Below, piece after piece: positions 7,366-12,884 of a stretch of DNA of 17,753 nucleotides; positions within the stretch are counted from its first letter, which is position 1; each line of letters begins with the position of its first letter. The stretch lies in the NCBI GenBank assembly GCA_946999425.1, contig CAMQDG010000029.1:1-17753 (forward strand), written 5' to 3'. The translations under genes and the position numbers were made by a program. The stretch is from an uncultured Peptoniphilus sp. (GTDB lineage Bacteria; Bacillota; Clostridia; Tissierellales; Peptoniphilaceae). The notes below the pieces were generated by a model. The model was not told the origin of the DNA and searched no databases. It saw nothing but the letters and a program-made list of their open reading frames with translations.

Positions 7366-7842
7366 ATGAAAGAGATATATTTTGCTGGCGGATGTTTTTG
7401 GGGGATTGAAGCATATTTTAAAAGGGTTGAAGGTATAGTTGATACAGATGTGGGGTATGCAAATTCAATTTCTGAAAATCCAACTTATGAGGAAGTTTGT
7501 AGTGGCAGAACTCTTGCTGCAGAAACGGTAAAAATTATTTATGACCAGAAGAAAATTTCCCTTTCAAAGCTTTTGGAAAAATTATTTAAAGTAATAGACC
7601 CGACTTTAATAAATAGACAAGGTCCAGACATAGGACATCAGTATAGAAGCGGAGTTTATTTTACAGATGATAGGGACAAAAAAATTATTGATGATTTTAT
7701 AGAAAGTATAAAAAATAATTATAAGAGAGAAATTGTAACAGAAGTAAAAAAACTTGAAAATTTTTATTTGGCTGAAGAATATCATCAGGACTATTTAGAT
7801 AAAAATCCCCATGGTTATTGCCATATAAATTTAAATTCTTAA
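7366..7842 (+). CDS. msrA: Peptide-methionine (S)-S-oxide reductase
   Basis: 158 residues, the usual single-domain length. It reduces the S epimer of methionine sulfoxide, free or in proteins, with electrons from thioredoxin. The catalytic cysteine is Cys10 in AGGCFWGIE. Other family blocks follow: GYANSISENPTYEEVCSGRT, DPTLINRQGPDIGHQYRSG, and the C-terminal AEEYHQDYLDKNPHGYC, whose last Cys may act in resolution. No MsrB domain is fused. The ATG sits behind an AAGGAG that overlaps the stop of the RelA/SpoT-domain gene, so translation is probably linked. A strong terminator begins at the stop codon. Pairing with a possible alarmone gene hints at a stress operon, but this is inference. Confidence 0.96.
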   Translation: MKEIYFAGGCFWGIEAYFKRVEGIVDTDVGYANSISENPTYEEVCSGRTLAAETVKIIYDQKKISLSKLLEKLFKVIDPTLINRQGPDIGHQYRSGVYFTDDRDKKIIDDFIESIKNNYKREIVTEVKKLENFYLAEEYHQDYLDKNPHGYCHINLNS

Positions 7843-7874
7843 AACTACAGTTTAGGCTGTAGTTTTCTTTTTTT
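7841..7874 (+). terminator. Terminator after msrA
   Basis: A 10-bp perfect stem (AAAACTACAG at 7841-7850 and CTGTAGTTTT at 7857-7866) with loop TTTAGG is followed by C and a seven-base T-run. Its left arm includes the last two bases of the msrA stop codon. Confidence 0.92.
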
Positions 7875-7885
7875 GTAAAAATAAA

Positions 7886-7917
7886 TTGGTGAAGTATTAG
7901 TTTGTTTAGGTTATAAT
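7886..7917 (+). promoter_or_regulatory. Probable promoter of the pepD operon
   Basis: A perfect TATAAT lies at 7912-7917. The nearest -35-like hexamer is TTGGTG at 7886-7891 with a long 20-base spacer, so only the -10 is convincing. Transcription would start near 7924, leaving a leader of about 14 nt with GAGGGGG. Confidence 0.45.
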
Positions 7918-7937
7918 TAATTTGAGGGGGAAAAAAT

Positions 7938-9389
7938 TTGAGAAAATTAAAAAACTATCAACCAGATAGAGTTTTTTATTATTTTGAAGAGATAACAAAA
8001 ATTCCAAGACCTTCATTTCATGAAGAAAAAATTGCGGATTATATTGAGGCTTTTGCAAAATCAAAAAACCTTCAATATTATAGAGACAGTTTTAATAATA
8101 TAATTGTTTATAAGGAAGCTCACAAGGATTATATAGACGTGGAGCCTATTATTTTACAGGGACACATTGATATGGTTTGTGAGAAAAAACCTGAATCAGA
8201 CCATGATTTTTCAAAAGACCCAATTAATTTTGAAGTTTTTGAGGATAAAATAATCGCAAGGGAAACTACTTTAGGAGCTGACAACGGCATAGCGGTTGCA
8301 ATGATTCTTTCACTTCTTGAAGATGAAGATTTACAAGCACCAAAACTGGAATGTCTTTTTACTGCAAATGAAGAAACAGGAATGACTGGAGCTTTAAATT
8401 TAGATGGGAAAAAACTTTCTGCAAAAAGGCTTTTAAATCTCGATTCTGAAGAAGAGGGAGTATTGACTGTTTCCTGTGCGGGAGGCCAAAGAAATGAAGT
8501 TAAGTTTAAAAAAGAATATGAAGATTTAGAAAAAGGATATATTTTTTACGAACTTTCAATTTCAGGTCTTAAGGGAGGCCACAGCGGAGGAGAAATTCAT
8601 AAATATCATGGAAATGCTATTGTAAGACTTGCAAGGGCTCTATATAGATTTGATGAAGAGTTTAATATAAAGCTTATAAGTCTTAGCGGTGGTGGAAAAC
8701 TCAATGCAATTCCAAGAAATTCAAAGGCTAAAATAGCTATTAAAGAAGAAGATTTAAAGAAAGCTCAGCTTTTGACAATAAAATTAAACAGTGAGTATGT
8801 AAGGGAATTAGGCAAAATTGATCCTGATATAAGGCTTAATTTTGAAAAGTCTTTTGAAGAAAAAAAATGTTTAAAAGAAGACCTTAAAAAAAGAATTATA
8901 GGTATTTTAAATGTAATGCCAAATGGAGTTTTAACTATGAGCAGTGATTTGAAGGGCTTAGTTGAATCTTCATCAAACATAGGAGTTTTAGAAGATGACG
9001 GAAATTATATAAATATAATTTCAGCTTTAAGGAGTAATAAGGGAACTCTTAAAACATTCTTGTCTCAGAGAATTGAAATTTTATCAAAATTTTTCGGAGG
9101 AGATTTAGAGATTCTTTCTGTTTATCCTGAATGGCCCTTTGAAGAAAAGTCAGCTTTAATTGATTTGATACAAAAAAGTTATAATAATCTTTATAATAAG
9201 CCTATGGAGATTTTTGCCACTCATGGTGGACTTGAATGCGGAATATTTAAAAAATCTATAGGGAACATTGAAATGGCATCTATAGGACCTGAAATGCATG
9301 GAGTACATGCTCCTGGTGAAAATTTAAGCATTTCGTCTACAAAGAGAACTTATGAATTAATAAAAGAAATTTTAAAGAATACAAAATAG
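7938..9389 (+). CDS. pepD: Aminoacyl-histidine (Xaa-His) dipeptidase, M20 family
   Basis: 483 residues, typical for PepD. It is a cytosolic di-zinc peptidase cleaving Xaa-His and other dipeptides. Metal and catalytic positions visible: HIDMV (His76, Asp78), GADNGIAVA (Asp115), ANEETGMTG (catalytic Glu145 with metal Glu146), LNLDSEEEG (Asp169), and a C-terminal EMHGVHAPGE supplying the last His. The insert GLKGGHSGGEIH is the lid/dimer domain signature. The start codon is TTG at 7938, preceded by GAGGGGG; no better ATG or GTG is in frame near it. It is the first gene of a tight operon; the next gene starts 9 bases after its stop. Peptide use fits an amino-acid-fermenting anaerobe. Confidence 0.95.
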   Translation: MRKLKNYQPDRVFYYFEEITKIPRPSFHEEKIADYIEAFAKSKNLQYYRDSFNNIIVYKEAHKDYIDVEPIILQGHIDMVCEKKPESDHDFSKDPINFEVFEDKIIARETTLGADNGIAVAMILSLLEDEDLQAPKLECLFTANEETGMTGALNLDGKKLSAKRLLNLDSEEEGVLTVSCAGGQRNEVKFKKEYEDLEKGYIFYELSISGLKGGHSGGEIHKYHGNAIVRLARALYRFDEEFNIKLISLSGGGKLNAIPRNSKAKIAIKEEDLKKAQLLTIKLNSEYVRELGKIDPDIRLNFEKSFEEKKCLKEDLKKRIIGILNVMPNGVLTMSSDLKGLVESSSNIGVLEDDGNYINIISALRSNKGTLKTFLSQRIEILSKFFGGDLEILSVYPEWPFEEKSALIDLIQKSYNNLYNKPMEIFATHGGLECGIFKKSIGNIEMASIGPEMHGVHAPGENLSISSTKRTYELIKEILKNTK

Positions 9390-9398
9390 GAGGTAAAT

Positions 9399-9731
9399 AT
9401 GAAAAAATTTTTATTGCACGAAGGAGATTGCGGATGTGGATGTGGTTGTGGATGCCACGATGACCATGAAGAAATGGTAGATTATATGGATATTACCCTT
9501 GATGATGGCACAGAACTTCAATGTGAAGTTTTGGGAATCTTTGACTTTGAAGGTAAATCTTATATAGCTCTTTGTCCTGTTGAAGGAGAAGAAGAAGAGA
9601 TTTTAATCTATGAATACACTGAAATCAATGATGAAGAAGTTGAACTTAATGTAATTGAAGATGAAGATTTGTATGATAGAGTTGTAGAAGAGTTGGAATC
9701 TTATTTCGAAGAGGAAGATGAGGAAGAATAA
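9399..9731 (+). CDS. DUF1292 family protein with Cys/His-rich N-terminus
   Basis: 110 residues and very acidic. Residues about 28-90 match the DUF1292 pattern (ITLDDGTELQCEVLGIFDFEGKSY, ALCPVEG, EILIYEY), a small family common in Firmicutes with no established function. The N-terminus has five alternating cysteines (11, 13, 15, 17, 19) and then HDDH, suggesting a metal site. The C-terminus ends in a run of Glu/Asp. GGAGGT overlaps the end of pepD, and the ATG follows 9 bases after that stop, so it is translated in the same operon. In other Firmicutes DUF1292 genes often lie near ruvX/yrzL-type genes; here the company is a peptidase and a radical SAM enzyme. Confidence 0.88.
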   Translation: MKKFLLHEGDCGCGCGCGCHDDHEEMVDYMDITLDDGTELQCEVLGIFDFEGKSYIALCPVEGEEEEILIYEYTEINDEEVELNVIEDEDLYDRVVEELESYFEEEDEEE

Positions 9732-9736
9732 TTTCT

Positions 9737-10642
9737 TTGGTATATAGGGAATACTCAAAATTTCTTCAAGAAAAATTTAATGAAAAAGTATATAAACTTC
9801 CCATAAAAATAGAAGGCCTAACTTGTCCTAATAGAGATGGAACTTTAGGAAAGGGCGGTTGCATATTTTGCGGAGAAGAGGGTGGAAGCTTTGAAAATAG
9901 GTGTGGCTCAATAAAAGAGCAAATTGAAAAAAATAAGGCACTTATTGAAAAAAAGTATAAGGCTAAAAAATTTATAGCATATTTTCAAAATTTTACCAAC
10001 ACTTATATGGATTTTGAAAAATTTAAAAAATCCATAGATGAATGCTTGATAGAAGATATTGTAGGAATTAATATTTCCACAAGGCCGGATTGCTTGCCAG
10101 AAAGATATTTAGAATTTTTAGAAAAGATTAATGAAAATTATATGGTAACTTTGGAGCTGGGTTTGCAAAGTCCAAACCATCACACTTTAAAAATTATAAA
10201 TAGGGGCCATGGGCTTTCAGAATTTATAGATGGAGTTCTAAGGGCTAAGAAGCATGGTCTTAGAATTGCAGTTCATCTTATATTAAATTTGCCTTGGGAT
10301 GATGAATTAGATACAATTGAAGCAGCAAAACTTATGAGTGCTTTAAATGTTGATGAAGTAAAACTTCATGCTCTATATATTTTAAAAAATACAATTCTTG
10401 GCAATCTTTACCAAGAAGGGAAGATTGAATTAATAAATCTTGAGGAATATAAAAAAAGGGTTATTTTATTTTTAAGAAATTTAAATAAAGAGATTGTCGT
10501 TGAAAGAATTATAGGCAGAGCTCCGAAAGAAAATTCTCTATTTTGCAACTGGGACACTTCCTGGTGGAAAATAAGAGATGAAATAGTAAAAGAGATGGAA
10601 GAAAATAATTACTTTCAAGGAGATCTAAGAAAGGGAGATTAG
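9737..10642 (+). CDS. Radical SAM protein, TIGR01212/YhcC type
   Basis: 301 residues. The family's N-terminus is present: YSKFLQEKF..KVYKLPI, then GLTCPNRDGTLGKGGCIFC. The 4Fe-4S-binding cysteines are 30, 42 and 45 (CX11CX2C, the spacing of this family rather than CX3CX2C). ISTRPDCLP and a VTLELGLQS block followed by INRGH belong to the radical SAM barrel. The reaction is not established to my knowledge; relatives resemble Elp3-like enzymes. The start is probably TTG at 9737, 5 bases after the upstream stop, with GAGGAAG within the end of the DUF1292 gene; translational coupling is likely. The next gene begins 1 base after its stop. Confidence 0.9.
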   Translation: MVYREYSKFLQEKFNEKVYKLPIKIEGLTCPNRDGTLGKGGCIFCGEEGGSFENRCGSIKEQIEKNKALIEKKYKAKKFIAYFQNFTNTYMDFEKFKKSIDECLIEDIVGINISTRPDCLPERYLEFLEKINENYMVTLELGLQSPNHHTLKIINRGHGLSEFIDGVLRAKKHGLRIAVHLILNLPWDDELDTIEAAKLMSALNVDEVKLHALYILKNTILGNLYQEGKIELINLEEYKKRVILFLRNLNKEIVVERIIGRAPKENSLFCNWDTSWWKIRDEIVKEMEENNYFQGDLRKGD

Positions 10643-10643
10643 C

Positions 10644-11078
10644 ATGATTAAATTTATTTTAGGTGCAAAGGGTGTCGGTAAAACAAGATGGTTAATAGAA
10701 AATGCAAATGAAGATATGGCACATGGAAATGGCAATATTGCATTTGTAGAAGTTGACGATGATCACATTTTTAGTCTTGATTATAATATAAGACTTATAA
10801 ATGCTACTGAATATAATTTAAATGATCTTGAATCATTCTACGGTTTTATTTGTGGACTTTACGCAATGGATTATGACCTTCAAAAAATCTATGTAGATGG
10901 TATTTATAAGGTTTTAAATTTAAGTATAACAGACCTTGAGTATCTACATAAGAAACTTGAGTCTGTAAAAGATGCATCATCAAGAGAAATTTATATAAAT
11001 GTAGATTATCTATTAAGTGATATGTCTGATTATTTAAAAGAAAATGCCATTGAAATAACATCGGAAGAAGCAAAGTAA
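10644..11078 (+). CDS. Small P-loop ATPase-like protein, function unknown
   Basis: 144 residues. A perfect Walker A, GAKGVGKT, is at residues 7-14 (FILGAKGVGKTRWL). A Walker-B-like strand with KIYVDG is at about 81-86, where Asp85 could be the acidic residue. The protein is too short for a full AAA+ or RecA fold and has no sensor or arginine-finger motif that I can see. Similar short Firmicutes proteins are sometimes labelled 'twitching motility PilT-like', which I would not trust. No signal peptide or membrane segment. GGGAG lies 7 bases before the ATG, overlapping the end of the radical SAM gene. It is in the same operon as a 31-residue membrane peptide that follows directly. Confidence 0.75.
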   Translation: MIKFILGAKGVGKTRWLIENANEDMAHGNGNIAFVEVDDDHIFSLDYNIRLINATEYNLNDLESFYGFICGLYAMDYDLQKIYVDGIYKVLNLSITDLEYLHKKLESVKDASSREIYINVDYLLSDMSDYLKENAIEITSEEAK

Positions 11079-11083
11079 AAATA

Positions 11084-11179
11084 ATGAGAGATAATAAGTT
11101 GTTGACAAGGATAATTGTAATAATACTGATAGTTATGCTTATATTGCCTTTATTTTTACAATTTGCCTATTATATTTAG
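11084..11179 (+). CDS. 31-residue single-pass membrane peptide
   Basis: A short frame opens with ATG 5 bases after the ATPase stop and closes with TAG at 11177. It encodes a charged head (MRDNKLLTR) and then about 20 hydrophobic residues (IIVIILIVMLILPLFLQFAYYI), split here as a single helix with one Pro. The form is that of a small membrane protein. The Shine-Dalgarno is weak (GGAAG within the end of the upstream gene), so translation may depend on coupling. It fills the gap between the ATPase gene and the DUF6648-like gene. It could be spurious in A/T-rich DNA, but the position, coding direction and clean topology argue for a real gene. Confidence 0.5.
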   Translation: MRDNKLLTRIIVIILIVMLILPLFLQFAYYI

Positions 11180-11190
11180 AAAGAAAAATT

Positions 11191-11724
11191 TTGACAAATT
11201 TAGAGAATGTTTTTGAGCGGTTCTTTTTGCACCGCTCAAAACTTATTAAAGATTACGATGACAAATTAATAAGTAAAAAAGAATTTTTAATAAAGAGCTA
11301 TGAGTTTTTTTCTTTTAGAAACCCCAAGCCCTTTTTATTTGTAAACACATACGAAAAGGGTATGTATAATTATCAGTACTATAATATTGTTGCTAAATAT
11401 TATAGAATGCTGGCAAAGGAAGAAAAAAATAAAAGAACCTATAATAGATTTATGAATATTTCAAATAAAAATTATGATTTGAAAGATAGGATGATTTTAG
11501 AAATTTTAAAATTAAAAAATTTTAAAAATATAAGTGCTTATTACATAAATTGTGATTCCAAAGGCTTAGAAGGTAAGATTTTTGAAATAGTTTTAAAAGA
11601 TGAAAAAGAAACTATTTTTCATACGAAAAATGAAAAGATTTTAGAAGTCTTAAAAAAAAAAAATATATTTGAAAAAAATAAAAAAAATTCTCTCATTGAC
11701 AAATACATCAACGAGAGATATTGA
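11191..11724 (+). CDS. DUF6648-like protein, function unknown
   Basis: About 177 residues, basic, with no signal peptide or clear membrane segment. The pattern FERFFLHRSKLI, then KKEFL..SYEFF, PKPF and EKGMYNYQYYNIVAKYYRMLA resembles what I recall of the DUF6648 family of Clostridia. The family name is from memory and should be checked. The start is TTG at 11191; no ATG is in frame before residue 58 and the Shine-Dalgarno is poor, so the exact start is uncertain. It closes the pepD operon, followed at once by a terminator. A strong 11-bp hairpin lies inside its first codons, including CGG and CGC Arg codons that differ from the AGA/AGG used elsewhere in the gene. Confidence 0.65.
   Translation: MTNLENVFERFFLHRSKLIKDYDDKLISKKEFLIKSYEFFSFRNPKPFLFVNTYEKGMYNYQYYNIVAKYYRMLAKEEKNKRTYNRFMNISNKNYDLKDRMILEILKLKNFKNISAYYINCDSKGLEGKIFEIVLKDEKETIFHTKNEKILEVLKKKNIFEKNKKNSLIDKYINERY
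11211..11241 (+). repeat. Perfect 11-bp inverted repeat inside the 5' coding region
   Basis: TTTTGAGCGGT (11211-11221) and ACCGCTCAAAA (11231-11241) are perfect complements around a 9-base loop. No T-run follows, so it is not a normal terminator. It lies in codons 7-17 of the DUF6648-like gene. Confidence 0.8.
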
Positions 11725-11742
11725 GCCTAAGGCTCTTTTTTT
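11723..11742 (+). terminator. Terminator of the pepD-DUF6648 operon
   Basis: GAGCC (11723-11727), loop TAA, GGCTC (11731-11735) and then seven T. The stem begins inside the TGA stop codon of the DUF6648-like gene. The opposite strand lacks a T-run. Confidence 0.85.
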
Positions 11743-12001
11743 ATTTTTCCTCTTCATAGGGATCAAATTCTATTCCTTCAAAATCTTCTGCAATTATATT
11801 TCTGCTTTTTTCATAAAGAAAATCCGGAACAAAAAAACTTGCGGCATAATTTGAAAAGCCACCTATAATTCTCATAAGGCTTCCTGCTTCGTCATCTTTA
11901 ACAAGATAGGGAATATTTTCTTCTTCAAAAATTCCCTTAATCAGATCAAATTTTACCCTGTCAGAAACAGTTAAAAGTTTTATAAATTTAGGATCTTTCA
12001 T
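11741..12001 (-). CDS. DUF2007 family protein
   Basis: 86 residues. The pattern FIKLLTVSDRVKFDLIKGIFEEENIPYLV is the start of the DUF2007 fold (a ferredoxin-like or GlnB-like domain called 'putative signal transducing protein'); the middle and the FFVPDFLYEKSRNIIAED block complete it. No function is established. No membrane segment or signal peptide. The tail is acidic (DPYEEEK). GAGGTGA lies 5 bases before the ATG. It is convergent with the DUF6648-like gene, and follows rpsD on the same strand behind a terminator, so expression by read-through or a weak promoter of its own is possible. Confidence 0.8.
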   Translation of the reverse strand: MKDPKFIKLLTVSDRVKFDLIKGIFEEENIPYLVKDDEAGSLMRIIGGFSNYAASFFVPDFLYEKSRNIIAEDFEGIEFDPYEEEK

Positions 12002-12035
12002 AAAATCACCTCATAAAATTTATACCACAAAAATA

Positions 12036-12067
12036 AAAAAACTCCCCACCAGAAAAGGGAGTTTTTT
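12036..12067 (-). terminator. Terminator of rpsD
   Basis: On the minus strand, AACTCCC (12063-12057) pairs with GGGAGTT (12046-12040), extended by A/T pairs, and a long T-run follows towards 12031. It lies 4 bases past the rpsD stop. Confidence 0.85.
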
Positions 12068-12070
12068 ATA

Positions 12071-12667
12071 TTACATATTCTTAGAATAGAATTCTACGAT
12101 TAATTGGTCTTCTATTTCTACAGGTATATCTTCTCTATTTGGAAGAGATACTAAAGTTGCTTTAAAGCCTTCTTGTTTAGAAATATAAGGATAACTTGTA
12201 ACAAAGTTTGTTTCGTAGTTTTCTTTAAACAAATCGGTTTTTCTTCCTCTTGGAGAAAGTTCAATTACATCACCGGCATTACATCTGTAAGAAGGAATGT
12301 TTAATTTTTTTCCATTTACATAAATGTGTCCGTGAGTTACCATTTGTCTTGCTTGTCTTATAGAACTTGCAAAACCCATTCTATAAGTAAGATTATCAAG
12401 TCTTCTTTCAAGGAATTGAACTAAAGTCGGACCTGTTTGTTCTTTAGATTTCTTTGCTTCTTTAAAAAGATTTACAAATTGTCTTTCAAGAACTCCATAG
12501 TAAGCTCTTAGTCTTTGCTTTTCTAAAAGTTGTTTTCCGTATTCAGTTAATTTCTTATCGCTTCTTGCAGTTCCCTTAGTCATTCTTTTAGCTGCTTTTG
12601 GGTGACCGCAAACATTCAAACCTAATCTCCTAGATAATTTAAATCTAGGTCCCATCATTTTTGCCAT
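12071..12667 (-). CDS. rpsD: 30S ribosomal protein S4
   Basis: 198 residues, as expected for S4 (about 200 in Firmicutes). It binds 16S rRNA early in small-subunit assembly. The N-terminus reads MAKMMGPRFKLSRRLGLNVCG; the S4 RNA-binding domain follows, with LERRLDNLTYRMGFASSIRQARQMVTHGHIYVNG split across the core, and the usual ending IVEFYSKNM. It has a single cysteine in the N-terminal domain, so it is the zinc-free form. The gene stands alone, outside the alpha ribosomal-protein operon, as rpsD does in Bacillus. AGGAGT precedes the ATG, and the promoter 50 bases upstream is near-consensus. The leader could form a hairpin next to the Shine-Dalgarno, fitting S4 autoregulation. Confidence 0.97.
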   Translation of the reverse strand: MAKMMGPRFKLSRRLGLNVCGHPKAAKRMTKGTARSDKKLTEYGKQLLEKQRLRAYYGVLERQFVNLFKEAKKSKEQTGPTLVQFLERRLDNLTYRMGFASSIRQARQMVTHGHIYVNGKKLNIPSYRCNAGDVIELSPRGRKTDLFKENYETNFVTSYPYISKQEGFKATLVSLPNREDIPVEIEDQLIVEFYSKNM

Positions 12668-12671
12668 TATA

Positions 12672-12705
12672 AATTCACTCCTAATTTAATCTTGCCGCGA
12701 TAATT
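12672..12705 (-). promoter_or_regulatory. rpsD: Putative autoregulatory hairpin in the rpsD leader
   Basis: On the minus strand CTAATT pairs with AATTAG, and the latter runs directly into GGAG, the Shine-Dalgarno of rpsD. The loop contains ATCGCGGCAAGATTA. Firmicutes rpsD genes are known to be repressed by S4 binding to the leader, but this sequence is short and not a recognised match. Confidence 0.35.
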
Positions 12706-12717
12706 AGAGCCTTAAAT

Positions 12718-12746
12718 ATTATACAGAAAATCTTGATTTTTGTAAA
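12718..12746 (-). promoter_or_regulatory. Strong promoter of rpsD
   Basis: On the minus strand TTTACA (12746-12741), a spacer of exactly 17 and a perfect TATAAT (12723-12718). One mismatch from consensus in total. Start near 12711, leader about 44 nt. Confidence 0.85.
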
Positions 12747-12833
12747 CTCAATTTTAAAAATATTTAAAAATTCTAAATTTCTAAATAATATTTTTTATAA
12801 ATTTATTCAAAAAACTTATATTAAAACTTTTTT

Positions 12834-12863
12834 TTGATAAAATGTAATCAAGATAAATATAAA
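12834..12863 (+). promoter_or_regulatory. Probable promoter of the secreted protein gene
   Basis: TTGATA (12834-12839), an 18-base spacer and TATAAA (12858-12863). The predicted start near 12870 leaves a very short leader containing AGGAAG. The region 12747-12833 is A/T-rich and shows no other feature I can support. Confidence 0.5.
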
Positions 12864-12884
12864 AGTGTTTAGGAAGTGACATTT

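Noticed and set aside
6031..7842. RelA/SpoT gene plus neighbour as a toxin-antitoxin pair
   Set aside because: The adjacent gene is a plain msrA, and the upstream gene is a parvulin with its own terminator. No small antitoxin-like frame is present.
11211..11241. Hairpin as an intrinsic terminator
   Set aside because: No T-run follows on either strand, and it lies inside a coding frame that continues for 160 codons.
11669..11854. 61-codon frame spanning the 3' end of the DUF6648-like gene and the convergent DUF2007 gene
   Set aside because: It overlaps two better genes and a terminator, and its content is a shadow of A/T-rich codons.
12019..12027. TGGTATAAA as promoter for the DUF2007 gene (minus strand)
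   Set aside because: Transcription would start at or inside the Shine-Dalgarno (12013-12007), leaving no usable leader. Read-through from rpsD is as likely.
12747..12833. A/T-rich stretch as a possible origin or attachment site
   Set aside because: No DnaA-box-like cluster, direct repeats or mobile gene nearby. It reads as ordinary intergenic DNA between divergent promoters.
12876..12884. GTG start for the secreted protein gene
   Set aside because: It overlaps the Shine-Dalgarno. The ATG at 12885 gives normal spacing and a typical signal peptide.
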